Assembly: GCA_014872815.1 (NCBI GenBank)
Contig: WKFK01000008.1
Location: 178,534-242,533, forward strand
Direction: 5' to 3'
Length of the DNA stretch: 64,000 nucleotides
From: Paracoccaceae bacterium
GTDB taxonomy: Bacteria > Pseudomonadota > Alphaproteobacteria > Rhodobacterales > Rhodobacteraceae
Shown: positions 31,410-40,321 of the stretch, piece by piece
How the letters are laid out: each line of letters starts with the position of its first letter
Position numbering within the stretch: the first letter of the stretch is position 1
Made by a program: the position numbers and the translations under genes
The notes under the pieces: generated by a model
What the model was told of the DNA's origin: nothing
The model's database searches: none
Seen by the model: the letters and a program-made list of their open reading frames with translations, nothing else

Positions 31410-32015
31410 ATGCGGTATTCTATTTGGTTTTCTCTTTTGTCTTGTTGCTTGATGGGCGGCGCGGTGCATGCCGATCCTGATCAGCGCGTTGAAGACATAT
31501 ATGCCCAGCCTTTTTGGGTAGAGGCCGGCACGCTTAAGTGGTTTTCGGAGCACGCCAGCGAAGCGACGGAAGTCGATGACCAAAACCTCATGCGGGTCAT
31601 GAAGGACGTTGGACGTTTGGATGAAAAGCGTGTTTTGATTGTGCCTCGTGTGGTTCTAGATGAACAAAGCTATAAGGACATCTGGGACAAGAACGGTGCA
31701 GGAAAAGACGATCTTGTCATGTTCCTGAGCAACGAAGAGCGAGAAGGCAGTTGGAATTTTGCGTTTGGCCAATCGGGCGCTTACGATTTTGACGCGTTGA
31801 GTCAGGCCATGATGGCGCAAGATGGTAGCGCGATGGAGTACGATAGTGTTGAGGCAGCGCGTGCCGGATTGGGATACTCTGGGTTTGTTGCTGCTGGGTT
31901 GTTGTCAATGCAGCCGGACGGGCCTGAAATCGTAAATGGCATAGAGGGTTTAGGGGGTATCATTGTGGACGGGACCGACCAATGGTGCATGCCACCTTGG
32001 ATAAAGTGTAAGTAA
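31410..32015 (+). CDS. Hypothetical exported protein (weak TPM-domain-like appearance)
   Basis: Signal peptide (WFSLLSCCLMGGAVHA); 4 nt downstream of the preceding gene. Confidence 0.6.
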   Translation: MRYSIWFSLLSCCLMGGAVHADPDQRVEDIYAQPFWVEAGTLKWFSEHASEATEVDDQNLMRVMKDVGRLDEKRVLIVPRVVLDEQSYKDIWDKNGAGKDDLVMFLSNEEREGSWNFAFGQSGAYDFDALSQAMMAQDGSAMEYDSVEAARAGLGYSGFVAAGLLSMQPDGPEIVNGIEGLGGIIVDGTDQWCMPPWIKCK

Positions 32016-32028
32016 AGCACGGCGCGGA

Positions 32029-32646
32029 TTAAGGCGTCAGCAGTTTGCGATACATCTGATCAAGGAAAGTGTCGGCACCGTCGAGCACGTTGGTGTCGCC
32101 GTCCGTCAGAACCTGCACTTGGGCGTCAAAGTCGGCGTAGTGCTGGGTGGTGGCCCAGATCGAAAACATCAGATGGCGCGGGTCCACATCGGCCAGTTTG
32201 CCTTGGGCGATCCATGTGCGAATGAGCGCGGTCTTCTTGTCGACCAGCGGCTTGAGGTCGCTTTCCAGATGGGGCTCCATCCGCGGCGCGCCTTGCAGGA
32301 TTTCATTGGCAAAGAGCCGGCTTTCGCGCGGGAATTCACGGCTCATTTCCAATTTGCGGTGTACGTATCCGAGGATTTCTTCCAGCGGTTCGCCGTCCGG
32401 GTCCATATGATCCAGCGGGTCGAGCCAGGTTTCCATCAGTTGGTTGAGCAGGGTGACATGGATGTCTTCTTTGCCGCCAAAATAGTAGAGGATATTGGGC
32501 TTGGAGAGACCAGCCTCTTCGGCGATCAGGTCGAGCGTGGCGCCGCGATAGCCGTGGCGGGAAAACACTTCGAGAGCGGCGTCCAGAATGCGCTTGCGGT
32601 TGCGTTGCTGAATGCGGCTGGGTTTGCGCGTCGATGCCTCGGCCAT
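32029..32646 (-). CDS. TetR-family regulator, RutR-like
   Basis: TetR HTH; C-terminal 'PRHLMFSIWATTQHYADF' typical of RutR-type proteins. Confidence 0.85.
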   Translation of the reverse strand: MAEASTRKPSRIQQRNRKRILDAALEVFSRHGYRGATLDLIAEEAGLSKPNILYYFGGKEDIHVTLLNQLMETWLDPLDHMDPDGEPLEEILGYVHRKLEMSREFPRESRLFANEILQGAPRMEPHLESDLKPLVDKKTALIRTWIAQGKLADVDPRHLMFSIWATTQHYADFDAQVQVLTDGDTNVLDGADTFLDQMYRKLLTP

Positions 32647-32727
32647 AGGTAACGTTCCGTATTTCTTTGTCTTTTAGGCTAATGCAGCCAAAGGCGTGGG
32701 TCTACAGGGATTTCGGATAGGAATGCC

Positions 32728-33378
32728 TTACTTTATGGCGCCAATCCCGCGCAGGATGATGGATTTGATGTTGGACTTGGCCGCTTCCCATTGTTTGTCA
32801 TCCAGCGGGGTGCCGCCGTTGAGCGTGTCGATCTGGTGGCCGAAGTCGGCATAGTGCTGTGTGGTGGCCCAGAGCATGTAGAGCAAGTGACGCGGATCAA
32901 TCGGGGCCATGCGTCCTTCGGCGATCCAGCGCTCGATGACCTCGATTCGTCCGTTGGTCCACTCGGTGAGGGTGGTCTCCAGATAATCCTGTATAACCGG
33001 CGCACCATGCATGACCTCGCTTGCCCAGACTTTGGAGCCATCCGCATGGCGGCGGGAGATCTCCATTTTGGCGTCAATGTAGGCGCCGATGCCTTCCTCT
33101 GGCCCTTCGGCCTGATCAAAAATATCCGCCGCCTGAAGCCAGATTTGGAAGATGTTTTGCACCACCTGCCGATAGAGCAACTCCTTGGTAGGAAAGTAAT
33201 AATGCAGGTTCGCCTTAGGCAGCCCGGCGACGTCGGCAATGAGCTGCATGGTGGCGCCGCCAAAGCCAGCCTCAGCGAAGACTTTTTCTGCTGCTGACAA
33301 AATGAGCGCCTCGGCCTCTTGGCGGCGCATTTTTTTGCTGGTCGCTTTGGGGGATGCCGCTGTGGTCTCTGCCATCAA
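32728..33378 (-). CDS. TetR-family regulator, RutR-like (second paralogue)
   Basis: TetR HTH; 'PRHLLYMLWATTQHYADF' shared with the neighbouring paralogue. Confidence 0.85.
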   Translation of the reverse strand: MMAETTAASPKATSKKMRRQEAEALILSAAEKVFAEAGFGGATMQLIADVAGLPKANLHYYFPTKELLYRQVVQNIFQIWLQAADIFDQAEGPEEGIGAYIDAKMEISRRHADGSKVWASEVMHGAPVIQDYLETTLTEWTNGRIEVIERWIAEGRMAPIDPRHLLYMLWATTQHYADFGHQIDTLNGGTPLDDKQWEAAKSNIKSIILRGIGAIK

Positions 33379-33398
33379 AAATGCCCTGATAAAAAATC

Positions 33399-33447
33399 TT
33401 GACCGGTTGGTCAGGGTGTGCTCGTCTGAATTTGACCATACGGTCAG
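33399..33447. promoter_or_regulatory. Two putative RutR-type operators in the divergent promoter region
   Basis: TTGACCGGTTGGTCAG (33399-33414) and TTGACCATACGGTCAG (33432-33447), 33 bp apart. Confidence 0.6.
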
Positions 33448-33530
33448 GATGGCCGTGAGATCAAGAGCCCCACCAGCAAGGGCAGCCCAATTGGGCGCAA
33501 GCCCGGGCCAGATAATAGGGAGTAGATGCT

Positions 33531-34781
33531 ATGGGTGCACCGGGTGAGAACCTTAAGGTGAACGCGGATCGGCTGTGGGACAGCCTGATGGAGATGGCCA
33601 AGATTGGCCCCGGTATCGCCGGTGGCAACAATCGCCAGACATTGACCGATGAAGATGCGGAAGGCCGCGCGCTGTTCCAATCGTGGTGTGAGGACGCGGG
33701 CATGACCATGGGTGTGGACACGATGGGCAATATGTTTGCCACCCGTCCGGGCGAGGACCCAGACGCACTGCCCGTCTATATGGGTAGCCATTTGGACACG
33801 CAGCCAACCGGCGGCAAGTATGACGGCGTGCTGGGAGTGCTTGGCGGGCTGGAAGTTGTGCGCTCGATGAATGATCTGGGCATCAAGACCAAACACCCGA
33901 TTGTGGTCACCAACTGGACCAATGAAGAGGGCACGCGCTATGCGCCGGCGATGCTGGCTTCCGGTGTGTTCACCGGGCGGCATACGCAGGACTGGGCCTA
34001 TGACCGCGTCGATGCGGAAGGCAAAAAGTTTGGCGATGAGCTGAAGCGGATTGGCTGGGTTGGCGACGAAGAGGTTGGCGCGCGCAAGATGCATGCGATG
34101 TTTGAGTTGCACATCGAGCAGGGGCCTATTCTGGAGGCAGAAGGCAAAGACATCGGGGTTGTGACCCACGGTCAGGGCCTGCGCTGGATTGAATGTACGG
34201 TGACCGGCAAGGAGAGCCACACCGGCTCCACACCGATGCGGATGCGCAAGAACGCGGGGCGTGGCTTGGCGCGGATCACCGAGCTGGTGCATGAGATTGC
34301 GATGAAACATCAACCCAACGCCGTGGGCGCGATTGGCCATGTGGATGTCTATCCCAACTCGCGCAACATCATTCCGGGCAAGGTGGTCTTTACCATCGAT
34401 TTCCGCAGCCACCTGCAAGAAGTGATTGACGCGATGCTGGCGGAGTTTGCCGAAAAGGCACCGAAGCTCTGTGAAGAGATCGAAGTTGGGCTGGACTGGG
34501 AGATTGTCGGTCAGTTTGATCCGCCCGCTTTTGATGAGGCTTGTGTGGGCGCGGTGCGCGAAGCGGCGGAGCGGCTGGGCTATAGCCACATGGATATTGT
34601 CTCTGGCGCCGGGCATGATGCCTGCTGGATCAACGATGTGGCGCCGACGGCGATGATCATGTGTCCTTGTGTGGACGGGCTGTCACACAATGAGGCGGAA
34701 GAGATTTCCAAAGAGTGGGCCTCGGCAGGCACGGATGTGATGCTGCACGCGGTGCTCGAGACGGCGGAAGTTGTGGAATAA
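33531..34781 (+). CDS. Zn-dependent M20-type amidohydrolase (beta-ureidopropionase/N-carbamoyl-amino-acid hydrolase type)
   Basis: GSHLDTQPTGGKYDGVLGVL; TNEEGTRYAPAMLASGVF; adjacent to dihydropyrimidinase. Confidence 0.9.
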   Translation: MGAPGENLKVNADRLWDSLMEMAKIGPGIAGGNNRQTLTDEDAEGRALFQSWCEDAGMTMGVDTMGNMFATRPGEDPDALPVYMGSHLDTQPTGGKYDGVLGVLGGLEVVRSMNDLGIKTKHPIVVTNWTNEEGTRYAPAMLASGVFTGRHTQDWAYDRVDAEGKKFGDELKRIGWVGDEEVGARKMHAMFELHIEQGPILEAEGKDIGVVTHGQGLRWIECTVTGKESHTGSTPMRMRKNAGRGLARITELVHEIAMKHQPNAVGAIGHVDVYPNSRNIIPGKVVFTIDFRSHLQEVIDAMLAEFAEKAPKLCEEIEVGLDWEIVGQFDPPAFDEACVGAVREAAERLGYSHMDIVSGAGHDACWINDVAPTAMIMCPCVDGLSHNEAEEISKEWASAGTDVMLHAVLETAEVVE

Positions 34782-34790
34782 TTGGCAAGG

Positions 34791-34868
34791 CCGGGGGCAC
34801 TGTCCCCCGGACACAGACATAGGTGGGGGCAGCCCCCACACCCCCGGGATAGATTGGGCCAAATGAAG
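34791..34868. repeat. Intergenic multi-hairpin element with CCCCGGGATA core
   Basis: CCGGGGGCACTGTCCCCCGG, GTGGGGGCAGCCCCCAC, then CCCCCGGGATAGATTGGGCCAAATGAAG. Confidence 0.65.
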
Positions 34869-34920
34869 CCGAGGTCGGGGCAACCTGCGCAAAAGTGCAG
34901 AGACATCAGGGAGCGAAGAT

Positions 34921-36378
34921 ATGGCGACAAAAGTCATTAAGAACGGCACCGTTGTGACCGCAGATCTGTCTTATGAGGCGGATGTGCTGATTGAGAACGG
35001 GCAGATCATTGAGATTGGCAAAGGCCTCAAAGGCGACGAGACGCTGGATGCGACCGGCTGTTACGTGATGCCGGGCGGGATTGACCCGCATGTGCACCTC
35101 GAAATGCCGTTTATGGGCACCTATTCCAGCGATGATTTTGAGAGCGGCACGCGGGCCGGGCTGGCGGGTGGCACCACGATGGTGGTGGATTTCTGTCTGC
35201 CGAACCAAGGTGAGAGCCTGCTGGACGCGATCAAGCGATGGGACAACAAATCGACCCGCGCGAACTGTGACTACTCCTTCCACATGGCGGTGACCTGGTG
35301 GGGCGAGCAGGTTTTCAACGACATGAAGACGGTCATTGAGCAGCGCGGGATCAACACGTTTAAGCACTTCCTCGCCTATAAAGGCGCGTTGATGGTGAAT
35401 GACGATGAGCTGTTTGCCTCGTTCAACCGTCTGGCGGAGCTGGGCGGGATTGCCATGGTGCATGCCGAAAACGGTGATGTGGTCGCAGAAATGACCGCGA
35501 AGCTGCTGGCCGAGGGCAACACCGGGCCGGAGGCGCATGCATACTCGCGGCCCAGCCAGGTTGAGGGGGAAGCCACCAACCGTGCGATCATGATTGCCGA
35601 CATGGCGGGTGTGCCGCTTTACGTGGTGCACACCTCTTGTGAAGAGGCGCATGAAGCCATTCGTCGCGCCCGTATGCAGGGCAAACGCGTGTGGGGTGAA
35701 CCGCTGATCCAGCACCTGACGCTGGATGAGAGCGAGTATTTCAACCCGGATTGGGACCATGCTGCGCGACGTGTGATGTCGCCTCCGTTCCGCAACCAGA
35801 AACATCAGGATAGCCTGTGGGCTGGTCTGCAGTCTGGTTCCTTGAGCGTGGTGGCAACCGATCACTGTGCCTTCACCACCGAGCAGAAACGCTTTGGCCT
35901 CAAGGACTTCAGCCAAATTCCTAATGGAACTGGCGGGCTTGAGGATCGGATGCCGATGCTGTGGACCCATGGTGTGAACACCGGGCGGTTGACGATGAAT
36001 GAGTTTGTCGCCGTGACCTCCACCAACATCGCGAAAATCCTGAATTGCTACCCGAAGAAGGGTGCGGTTCTGGTGGGCGCGGATGCGGACCTTGTGGTCT
36101 GGGATCCGGAGAAATCCAAGACGATTTCGGCCAGCAGCCAGCAGTCGGCGATCGACTACAATGTGTTTGAAGGCCATGAGGTCAAAGGCTTGCCACGCTT
36201 TACGCTGACGCGCGGTCAAGTGGCAGTGCATGACGGTGAGATCCGCACGCAGGAAGGCCATGGCAAGTTTGTGGAGCGCGAAGCCAACACCACGGTGAAC
36301 AAGGCGCTGTCCACGTGGAAAGAGCTGACCTCGCCGCAGCCTGTGCGGCGCTCCGGCATTCCGGCGACGGGTGTGTAA
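34921..36378 (+). CDS. hydA: Dihydropyrimidinase
   Basis: GGIDPHVHLEMPFMGTYSSDDFESGTRAGLAGGTTMVVDF; catabolic gene context. Confidence 0.93.
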   Translation: MATKVIKNGTVVTADLSYEADVLIENGQIIEIGKGLKGDETLDATGCYVMPGGIDPHVHLEMPFMGTYSSDDFESGTRAGLAGGTTMVVDFCLPNQGESLLDAIKRWDNKSTRANCDYSFHMAVTWWGEQVFNDMKTVIEQRGINTFKHFLAYKGALMVNDDELFASFNRLAELGGIAMVHAENGDVVAEMTAKLLAEGNTGPEAHAYSRPSQVEGEATNRAIMIADMAGVPLYVVHTSCEEAHEAIRRARMQGKRVWGEPLIQHLTLDESEYFNPDWDHAARRVMSPPFRNQKHQDSLWAGLQSGSLSVVATDHCAFTTEQKRFGLKDFSQIPNGTGGLEDRMPMLWTHGVNTGRLTMNEFVAVTSTNIAKILNCYPKKGAVLVGADADLVVWDPEKSKTISASSQQSAIDYNVFEGHEVKGLPRFTLTRGQVAVHDGEIRTQEGHGKFVEREANTTVNKALSTWKELTSPQPVRRSGIPATGV

Positions 36379-36381
36379 GCC

Positions 36382-36555
36382 GTGCAGTGTGAGTGCGGGT
36401 GCGGTGGACAGACCAAGGGCGGGGATTTCCTGCCCGGTCACGACCAAAAGCTTCGTGCTGAAATTGAGCGAGTTGCTGGCGGGCTGCTGAAGGTCAAAAG
36501 CTTGGTCGAAGAAGCGCGGCAAGTAAAAATCAAGTGTGAAAGCTCCGATACTTGA
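36382..36555 (+). CDS. Small Cys-rich protein (57 aa), absent from the supplied ORF track
   Basis: GTG-initiated: (M)QCECGCGGQTKGGDFLPGHDQKLRAEIERVAGGLLKVKSLVEEARQVKIKCESSDT*. Confidence 0.6.
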   Translation: MQCECGCGGQTKGGDFLPGHDQKLRAEIERVAGGLLKVKSLVEEARQVKIKCESSDT

Positions 36556-36683
36556 AATGGTATGAAACATATCACCGAGTTGGACCGGCCTGTGGCCGGG
36601 CCGCCCCCGACCGCCCCCCATGGGCGGGGGCTTTCGCCCCCCCCCGCGGACGGGGGCTGAGCGCGGACGGTGAGCGTGGCGCG

Positions 36684-37097
36684 TCAGTCTGGCACCAAAT
36701 CCTCAAGCTCGGGCAGGAGGCGCACGCTTTCTTGTTCGTGCGGGTCGGTGCGGGCGATGACGGCAACGGCCTCGACCTCGCCTGTGTTGATCGGCAAGTG
36801 CGGCACGCCGGCGGGGATGTAGACCAGATCGCCTGGATCGGTGGACATAAAATGCTCAAGTTGCTCGCCCCAATACATCACCGCATTGCCTTCCATCACA
36901 TAGATCGCCGTTTCATGGCTTTCGTGCAGATGAGCTTTGGCGCGGCCGCCGGGCGGGATGCGCAGGAGGTGCATGCAGATGCCCTGCGATCCGGTGGTTT
37001 CGCGGGCAATGCCTTGGAAATAACTAAACCCTTGTTTGCCTTCGTACGTCTCGTCAAGGCGCAGCTTTTGGCATTTGGTGGGCATGGAGGCGGACAT
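36684..37097 (-). CDS. Cupin-domain protein
   Basis: HLHESHETAIYVMEGNAVMYWGEQL...PGDLVYIPAGVPHLPINTG. Confidence 0.85.
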   Translation of the reverse strand: MSASMPTKCQKLRLDETYEGKQGFSYFQGIARETTGSQGICMHLLRIPPGGRAKAHLHESHETAIYVMEGNAVMYWGEQLEHFMSTDPGDLVYIPAGVPHLPINTGEVEAVAVIARTDPHEQESVRLLPELEDLVPD

Positions 37098-37114
37098 GGG
37101 AGCTCCTTCAAGCA

Positions 37115-37933
37115 ATGGGCACAAACAATAAGACTATCAGAGAAGTGGAGAGCGGTGTGTCAAGCGTGATCAGCGCCAAGAACCTGAGCCTGACGTTTCA
37201 GACCAACGATGGGCCGGTGCATGCGCTCAAGGATGTGAACCTTGAGATCAACAAGGGAGACTTTGTTTCCTTCATCGGGCCGTCAGGCTGTGGCAAGACT
37301 ACATTCCTGCGCTGTATGGCCGATTTGGAACAGCCCACGGCGGGGGAGATCACCGTCAATGGCGTCAGCCCGGCGGAGGCGCGCAAGGCCCGCGCCTATG
37401 GCTACGTGTTCCAGCACGCGGGGCTGTACCCGTGGCGCACAATTGGCGGCAATATTCGCCTGCCGTTGGAGATCATGGGCGTTGATAAGGCGGAGCAGGA
37501 CAAATCCGTGAAAGAGGTGCTGGAGCTGGTGCATCTGGAAGGGTTTGAGAAGAAATACCCCTGGCAGCTGTCGGGCGGGATGCAACAGCGGGCCAGTATT
37601 GCCCGAGCGCTGGCGTTTCATGCCGATATTCTGTTGATGGATGAGCCGTTTGGCGCGTTGGATGAGATCGTGCGCGATCACCTCAATGAGCAGCTTTTGG
37701 AGCTCTGGGCGCGGACCAACAAGACCATTGGCTTTGTGACGCACTCTATTCCGGAAGCGGTGTATCTGAGCACAAAGATTGTGGTGATGAGCCCGCGTCC
37801 GGGGCGGATTCATGATGTGATTGAAAGCACATTGCCCAAAGAGCGGCCCCTGGACATTCGCGACAGTCCAGAATTCATCGAGATTTCGCATCGCGTGCGG
37901 GATGGTCTGCGGGCGGGGCATGAAAATGACTGA
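37115..37933 (+). CDS. ABC transporter ATP-binding protein (nitrate/taurine/pyrimidine type)
   Basis: Walker A GPSGCGKTT, LSGGMQQR, LLMDEPFGALDE. Confidence 0.93.
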   Translation: MGTNNKTIREVESGVSSVISAKNLSLTFQTNDGPVHALKDVNLEINKGDFVSFIGPSGCGKTTFLRCMADLEQPTAGEITVNGVSPAEARKARAYGYVFQHAGLYPWRTIGGNIRLPLEIMGVDKAEQDKSVKEVLELVHLEGFEKKYPWQLSGGMQQRASIARALAFHADILLMDEPFGALDEIVRDHLNEQLLELWARTNKTIGFVTHSIPEAVYLSTKIVVMSPRPGRIHDVIESTLPKERPLDIRDSPEFIEISHRVRDGLRAGHEND

Positions 37934-38357
37934 GCGGGCCGTGAGACGGGCGGTGGAGGCGGATGTGCCAGCGATGGCGCGGATCGTCTGTGACTGGGAG
38001 GCGGCCACCGAGTGGATGGACTCGCCTTATGGTCCCGAAGAGATTGCCGGGTTTATCCGCGAGGCGATGCCGGAGCGGGAGATTTGGGTCGCTGGGGAGC
38101 CAATTGAAGGCTACCTGTCGTTTGATCCAAGCGTGTCACGAGTGGGCGGGCTGTATTGCCGCACAACCGGCGCTGGCGTGGGTAAGGCGTTGATGGATCG
38201 TGCCAAAGCTGGACGGGACTACGTTTGGCTGACAACGCATGAGCCAAATGAGCGGGCGCAGAAGTTCTACAAACGCGAAGGGTTTGAAGAGGTTAGTCGG
38301 CATGAGGCAGAGCCGCCAAATACGGTGCGCGAAGTGCGGATGGAGTGGCGGGCATGA
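37926..38357 (+). CDS. GNAT-family N-acetyltransferase
   Basis: RAVEADVPAMARIV...GVGKALMDRAK...NERAQKFYKREGFEEV; overlaps the upstream ATPase gene. Confidence 0.88.
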   Translation: MTERAVRRAVEADVPAMARIVCDWEAATEWMDSPYGPEEIAGFIREAMPEREIWVAGEPIEGYLSFDPSVSRVGGLYCRTTGAGVGKALMDRAKAGRDYVWLTTHEPNERAQKFYKREGFEEVSRHEAEPPNTVREVRMEWRA

Positions 38358-39286
38358 GAAACCTTGTTCCAATTCTGACCGTGCTGGCCGCGATCGTGGC
38401 GATCTGGTGGCTGGCGGTTGCGCCAATGAACATTCGCCCGGCGCTGGATATCGCAGAGCGCGGCGGCGCAGTGGTGGTGCCGGAAGGCTCAGTAGAGCGT
38501 CGGGACGTTTCTGTGTGGAAGCTGATGCTGGATAACCGCGAACATGTGGCCGTGGGATATGACCTTAAGCGGCCGCGCTTGCCCACGCCAACGCAGGTAG
38601 GCGAGGAGTTCTGGAAAACCACTGGTGCTATGGTGGCGAAGGGACGGGCCTGGTCCAAACGGTCGTTGATTTATCATGCCTGGGTGACGTTGCAGTCCAC
38701 GCTCTGGGGGTTCTTGCTGGGAACCACGGTGGGCATCGTCGGCGCGGTTGCGATTGTTTACAGTCGCGTGATGGATCGCAGCGTGATGCCCTGGGCGATC
38801 ATCAGTCAGACCGTGCCGATTGTGGCGCTGGCGCCGATGATCATTGTGGTGTCCAACCAAGTTGGCATTGAGGGGCGCGGGGTGCCCAAGGCGATCATCT
38901 CTGCCTACCTCTGTTTCTTCCCGGTTCTGGTGTCGATGGTGAAAGGGCTGCGGTCTCCGACGGAGCAGCAGCTTGATCTGCTAAAGACCTATAGTGCCAG
39001 TGGTTTGCAGAGTTTCCTTAAGCTGCGTTTGCCAGCGAGTGTGCCGTATTTGTTCACCGCACTGAAGATCGGGATCGCGGCGGCCTTGGTGGGCACGATT
39101 GTTGGCGAGTTGCCGACCGGTGCCATCAGCGGGCTGGGCGCACGTATCCTGATTGGGGACCAGTTTGGCACGCCTTTGGCAATTTGGTCAGCCTTGATCT
39201 GTGCCGCCATTCTTGCGGGCATATTGGTCACGGTCATTGATATCATGCAGCGCGTCACCTTGCGCAAAATGGGGTTCGTCTCATGA
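38354..39286 (+). CDS. ABC transporter permease
   Basis: BPD-type inner-membrane permease; ATGA coupled to the GNAT gene. Confidence 0.92.
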   Translation: MRNLVPILTVLAAIVAIWWLAVAPMNIRPALDIAERGGAVVVPEGSVERRDVSVWKLMLDNREHVAVGYDLKRPRLPTPTQVGEEFWKTTGAMVAKGRAWSKRSLIYHAWVTLQSTLWGFLLGTTVGIVGAVAIVYSRVMDRSVMPWAIISQTVPIVALAPMIIVVSNQVGIEGRGVPKAIISAYLCFFPVLVSMVKGLRSPTEQQLDLLKTYSASGLQSFLKLRLPASVPYLFTALKIGIAAALVGTIVGELPTGAISGLGARILIGDQFGTPLAIWSALICAAILAGILVTVIDIMQRVTLRKMGFVS

Positions 39287-40134
39287 GTTGGATCATCGGA
39301 ATATTGGTGTTTTGGGCGCTGGCGTGGGCCGCAAATGTGCGGCTGGTGCATTCGGCTTACGCGGACACGACCGCCGTGCGCATTGCAGTCCCTGTGCTGT
39401 TTGGGATCACCATTTTGGTGCTGTGGGAAGGCTTGGTGCGTGGATTTGGCGTGAGCCAAGTTATCCTGCCGCCGCCCAGCCAGGTCCTGGTTGTCTTTGC
39501 ACAGTCGACCGATCTGCTTTGGGTGGACTTTGTGCAGACCGTGCTCAAGGGTGCGCTGCGGGGCTTCTTGATTGGGGCCTGTGCGGCTTTTGTGGTGGCC
39601 TTGCTGATTGACCGCAGTGCGTTTCTTACGCGGGGTTTGCTGCCGATTGGCAATTTTGTCGCCGCTTTGCCGATTGTGGGGGTGGCCCCCATTCTGGTGA
39701 ACTGGTTTGGGTTTGACTGGCAATCCAAGGCCGCGGTGGTTGTGGTCATGGTGTTCTTCCCCATTCTGGTGAACACGGTGCAAGGGTTGCGTGAAACCGA
39801 TGCGATGCAGCGGGATTTGATGCGCACCTATGCGGCCGGATATCTCCAGACCTTGTTGAAATTGCGCATTCCTGCGGCGATGCCGTTCATTTTCAACGGT
39901 CTGAAAATTGCCACCACCTTGGCACTGATCGGGGCGATTGTAGCGGAGTACTTCGGCTCACCAACGCGGGGCATGGGGTTCCGGATTTCCACCGGTGTGG
40001 GCAGCCTGTCCATTGATCTGGTGTGGGCCGAGATTTTTGTCTCAGCGCTCGTGGGCAGCGCCTTTTACGGGGTGGTGGCCTGGATTGAGAAACGGGTGAC
40101 CTTCTGGCACCCATCCCAGAGAAAATCGCGATGA
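39283..40134 (+). CDS. ABC transporter permease
   Basis: Second BPD-type permease; ATGA overlap. Confidence 0.92.
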   Translation: MSWIIGILVFWALAWAANVRLVHSAYADTTAVRIAVPVLFGITILVLWEGLVRGFGVSQVILPPPSQVLVVFAQSTDLLWVDFVQTVLKGALRGFLIGACAAFVVALLIDRSAFLTRGLLPIGNFVAALPIVGVAPILVNWFGFDWQSKAAVVVVMVFFPILVNTVQGLRETDAMQRDLMRTYAAGYLQTLLKLRIPAAMPFIFNGLKIATTLALIGAIVAEYFGSPTRGMGFRISTGVGSLSIDLVWAEIFVSALVGSAFYGVVAWIEKRVTFWHPSQRKSR

Positions 40135-40321
40135 GGAGGAGGTAACTTCCTTTTCCATCTCGTCAGAGGATGTGCCATCCTGTGCGCGATTGATGGAAAG
40201 TTAGGCAAAGGCCAATTTGAATGAATTCATAGCGATCCCAAAGGGTTCTGCTTTGTGACAGGCACCACGGAGATGGTGCATCAATAAACAAAAGCCAAAT
40301 ACCAACAAGGAGAAAGCCAAA

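Noticed and set aside
34906-36621. Minus-strand 571-aa ORF
   Set aside because: Antisense shadow of dihydropyrimidinase.
36590-36665. C/G homopolymer-rich hairpin region including a run of nine C
   Set aside because: Could be a terminator or repeat, but low complexity makes base pairing ambiguous and possible sequencing error cannot be excluded.
40135-40321. Possible TPP riboswitch before the NMT1/THI5-like binding protein
   Set aside because: No CTGAGA/thi-box-like core found; the region shows no convincing riboswitch pattern.
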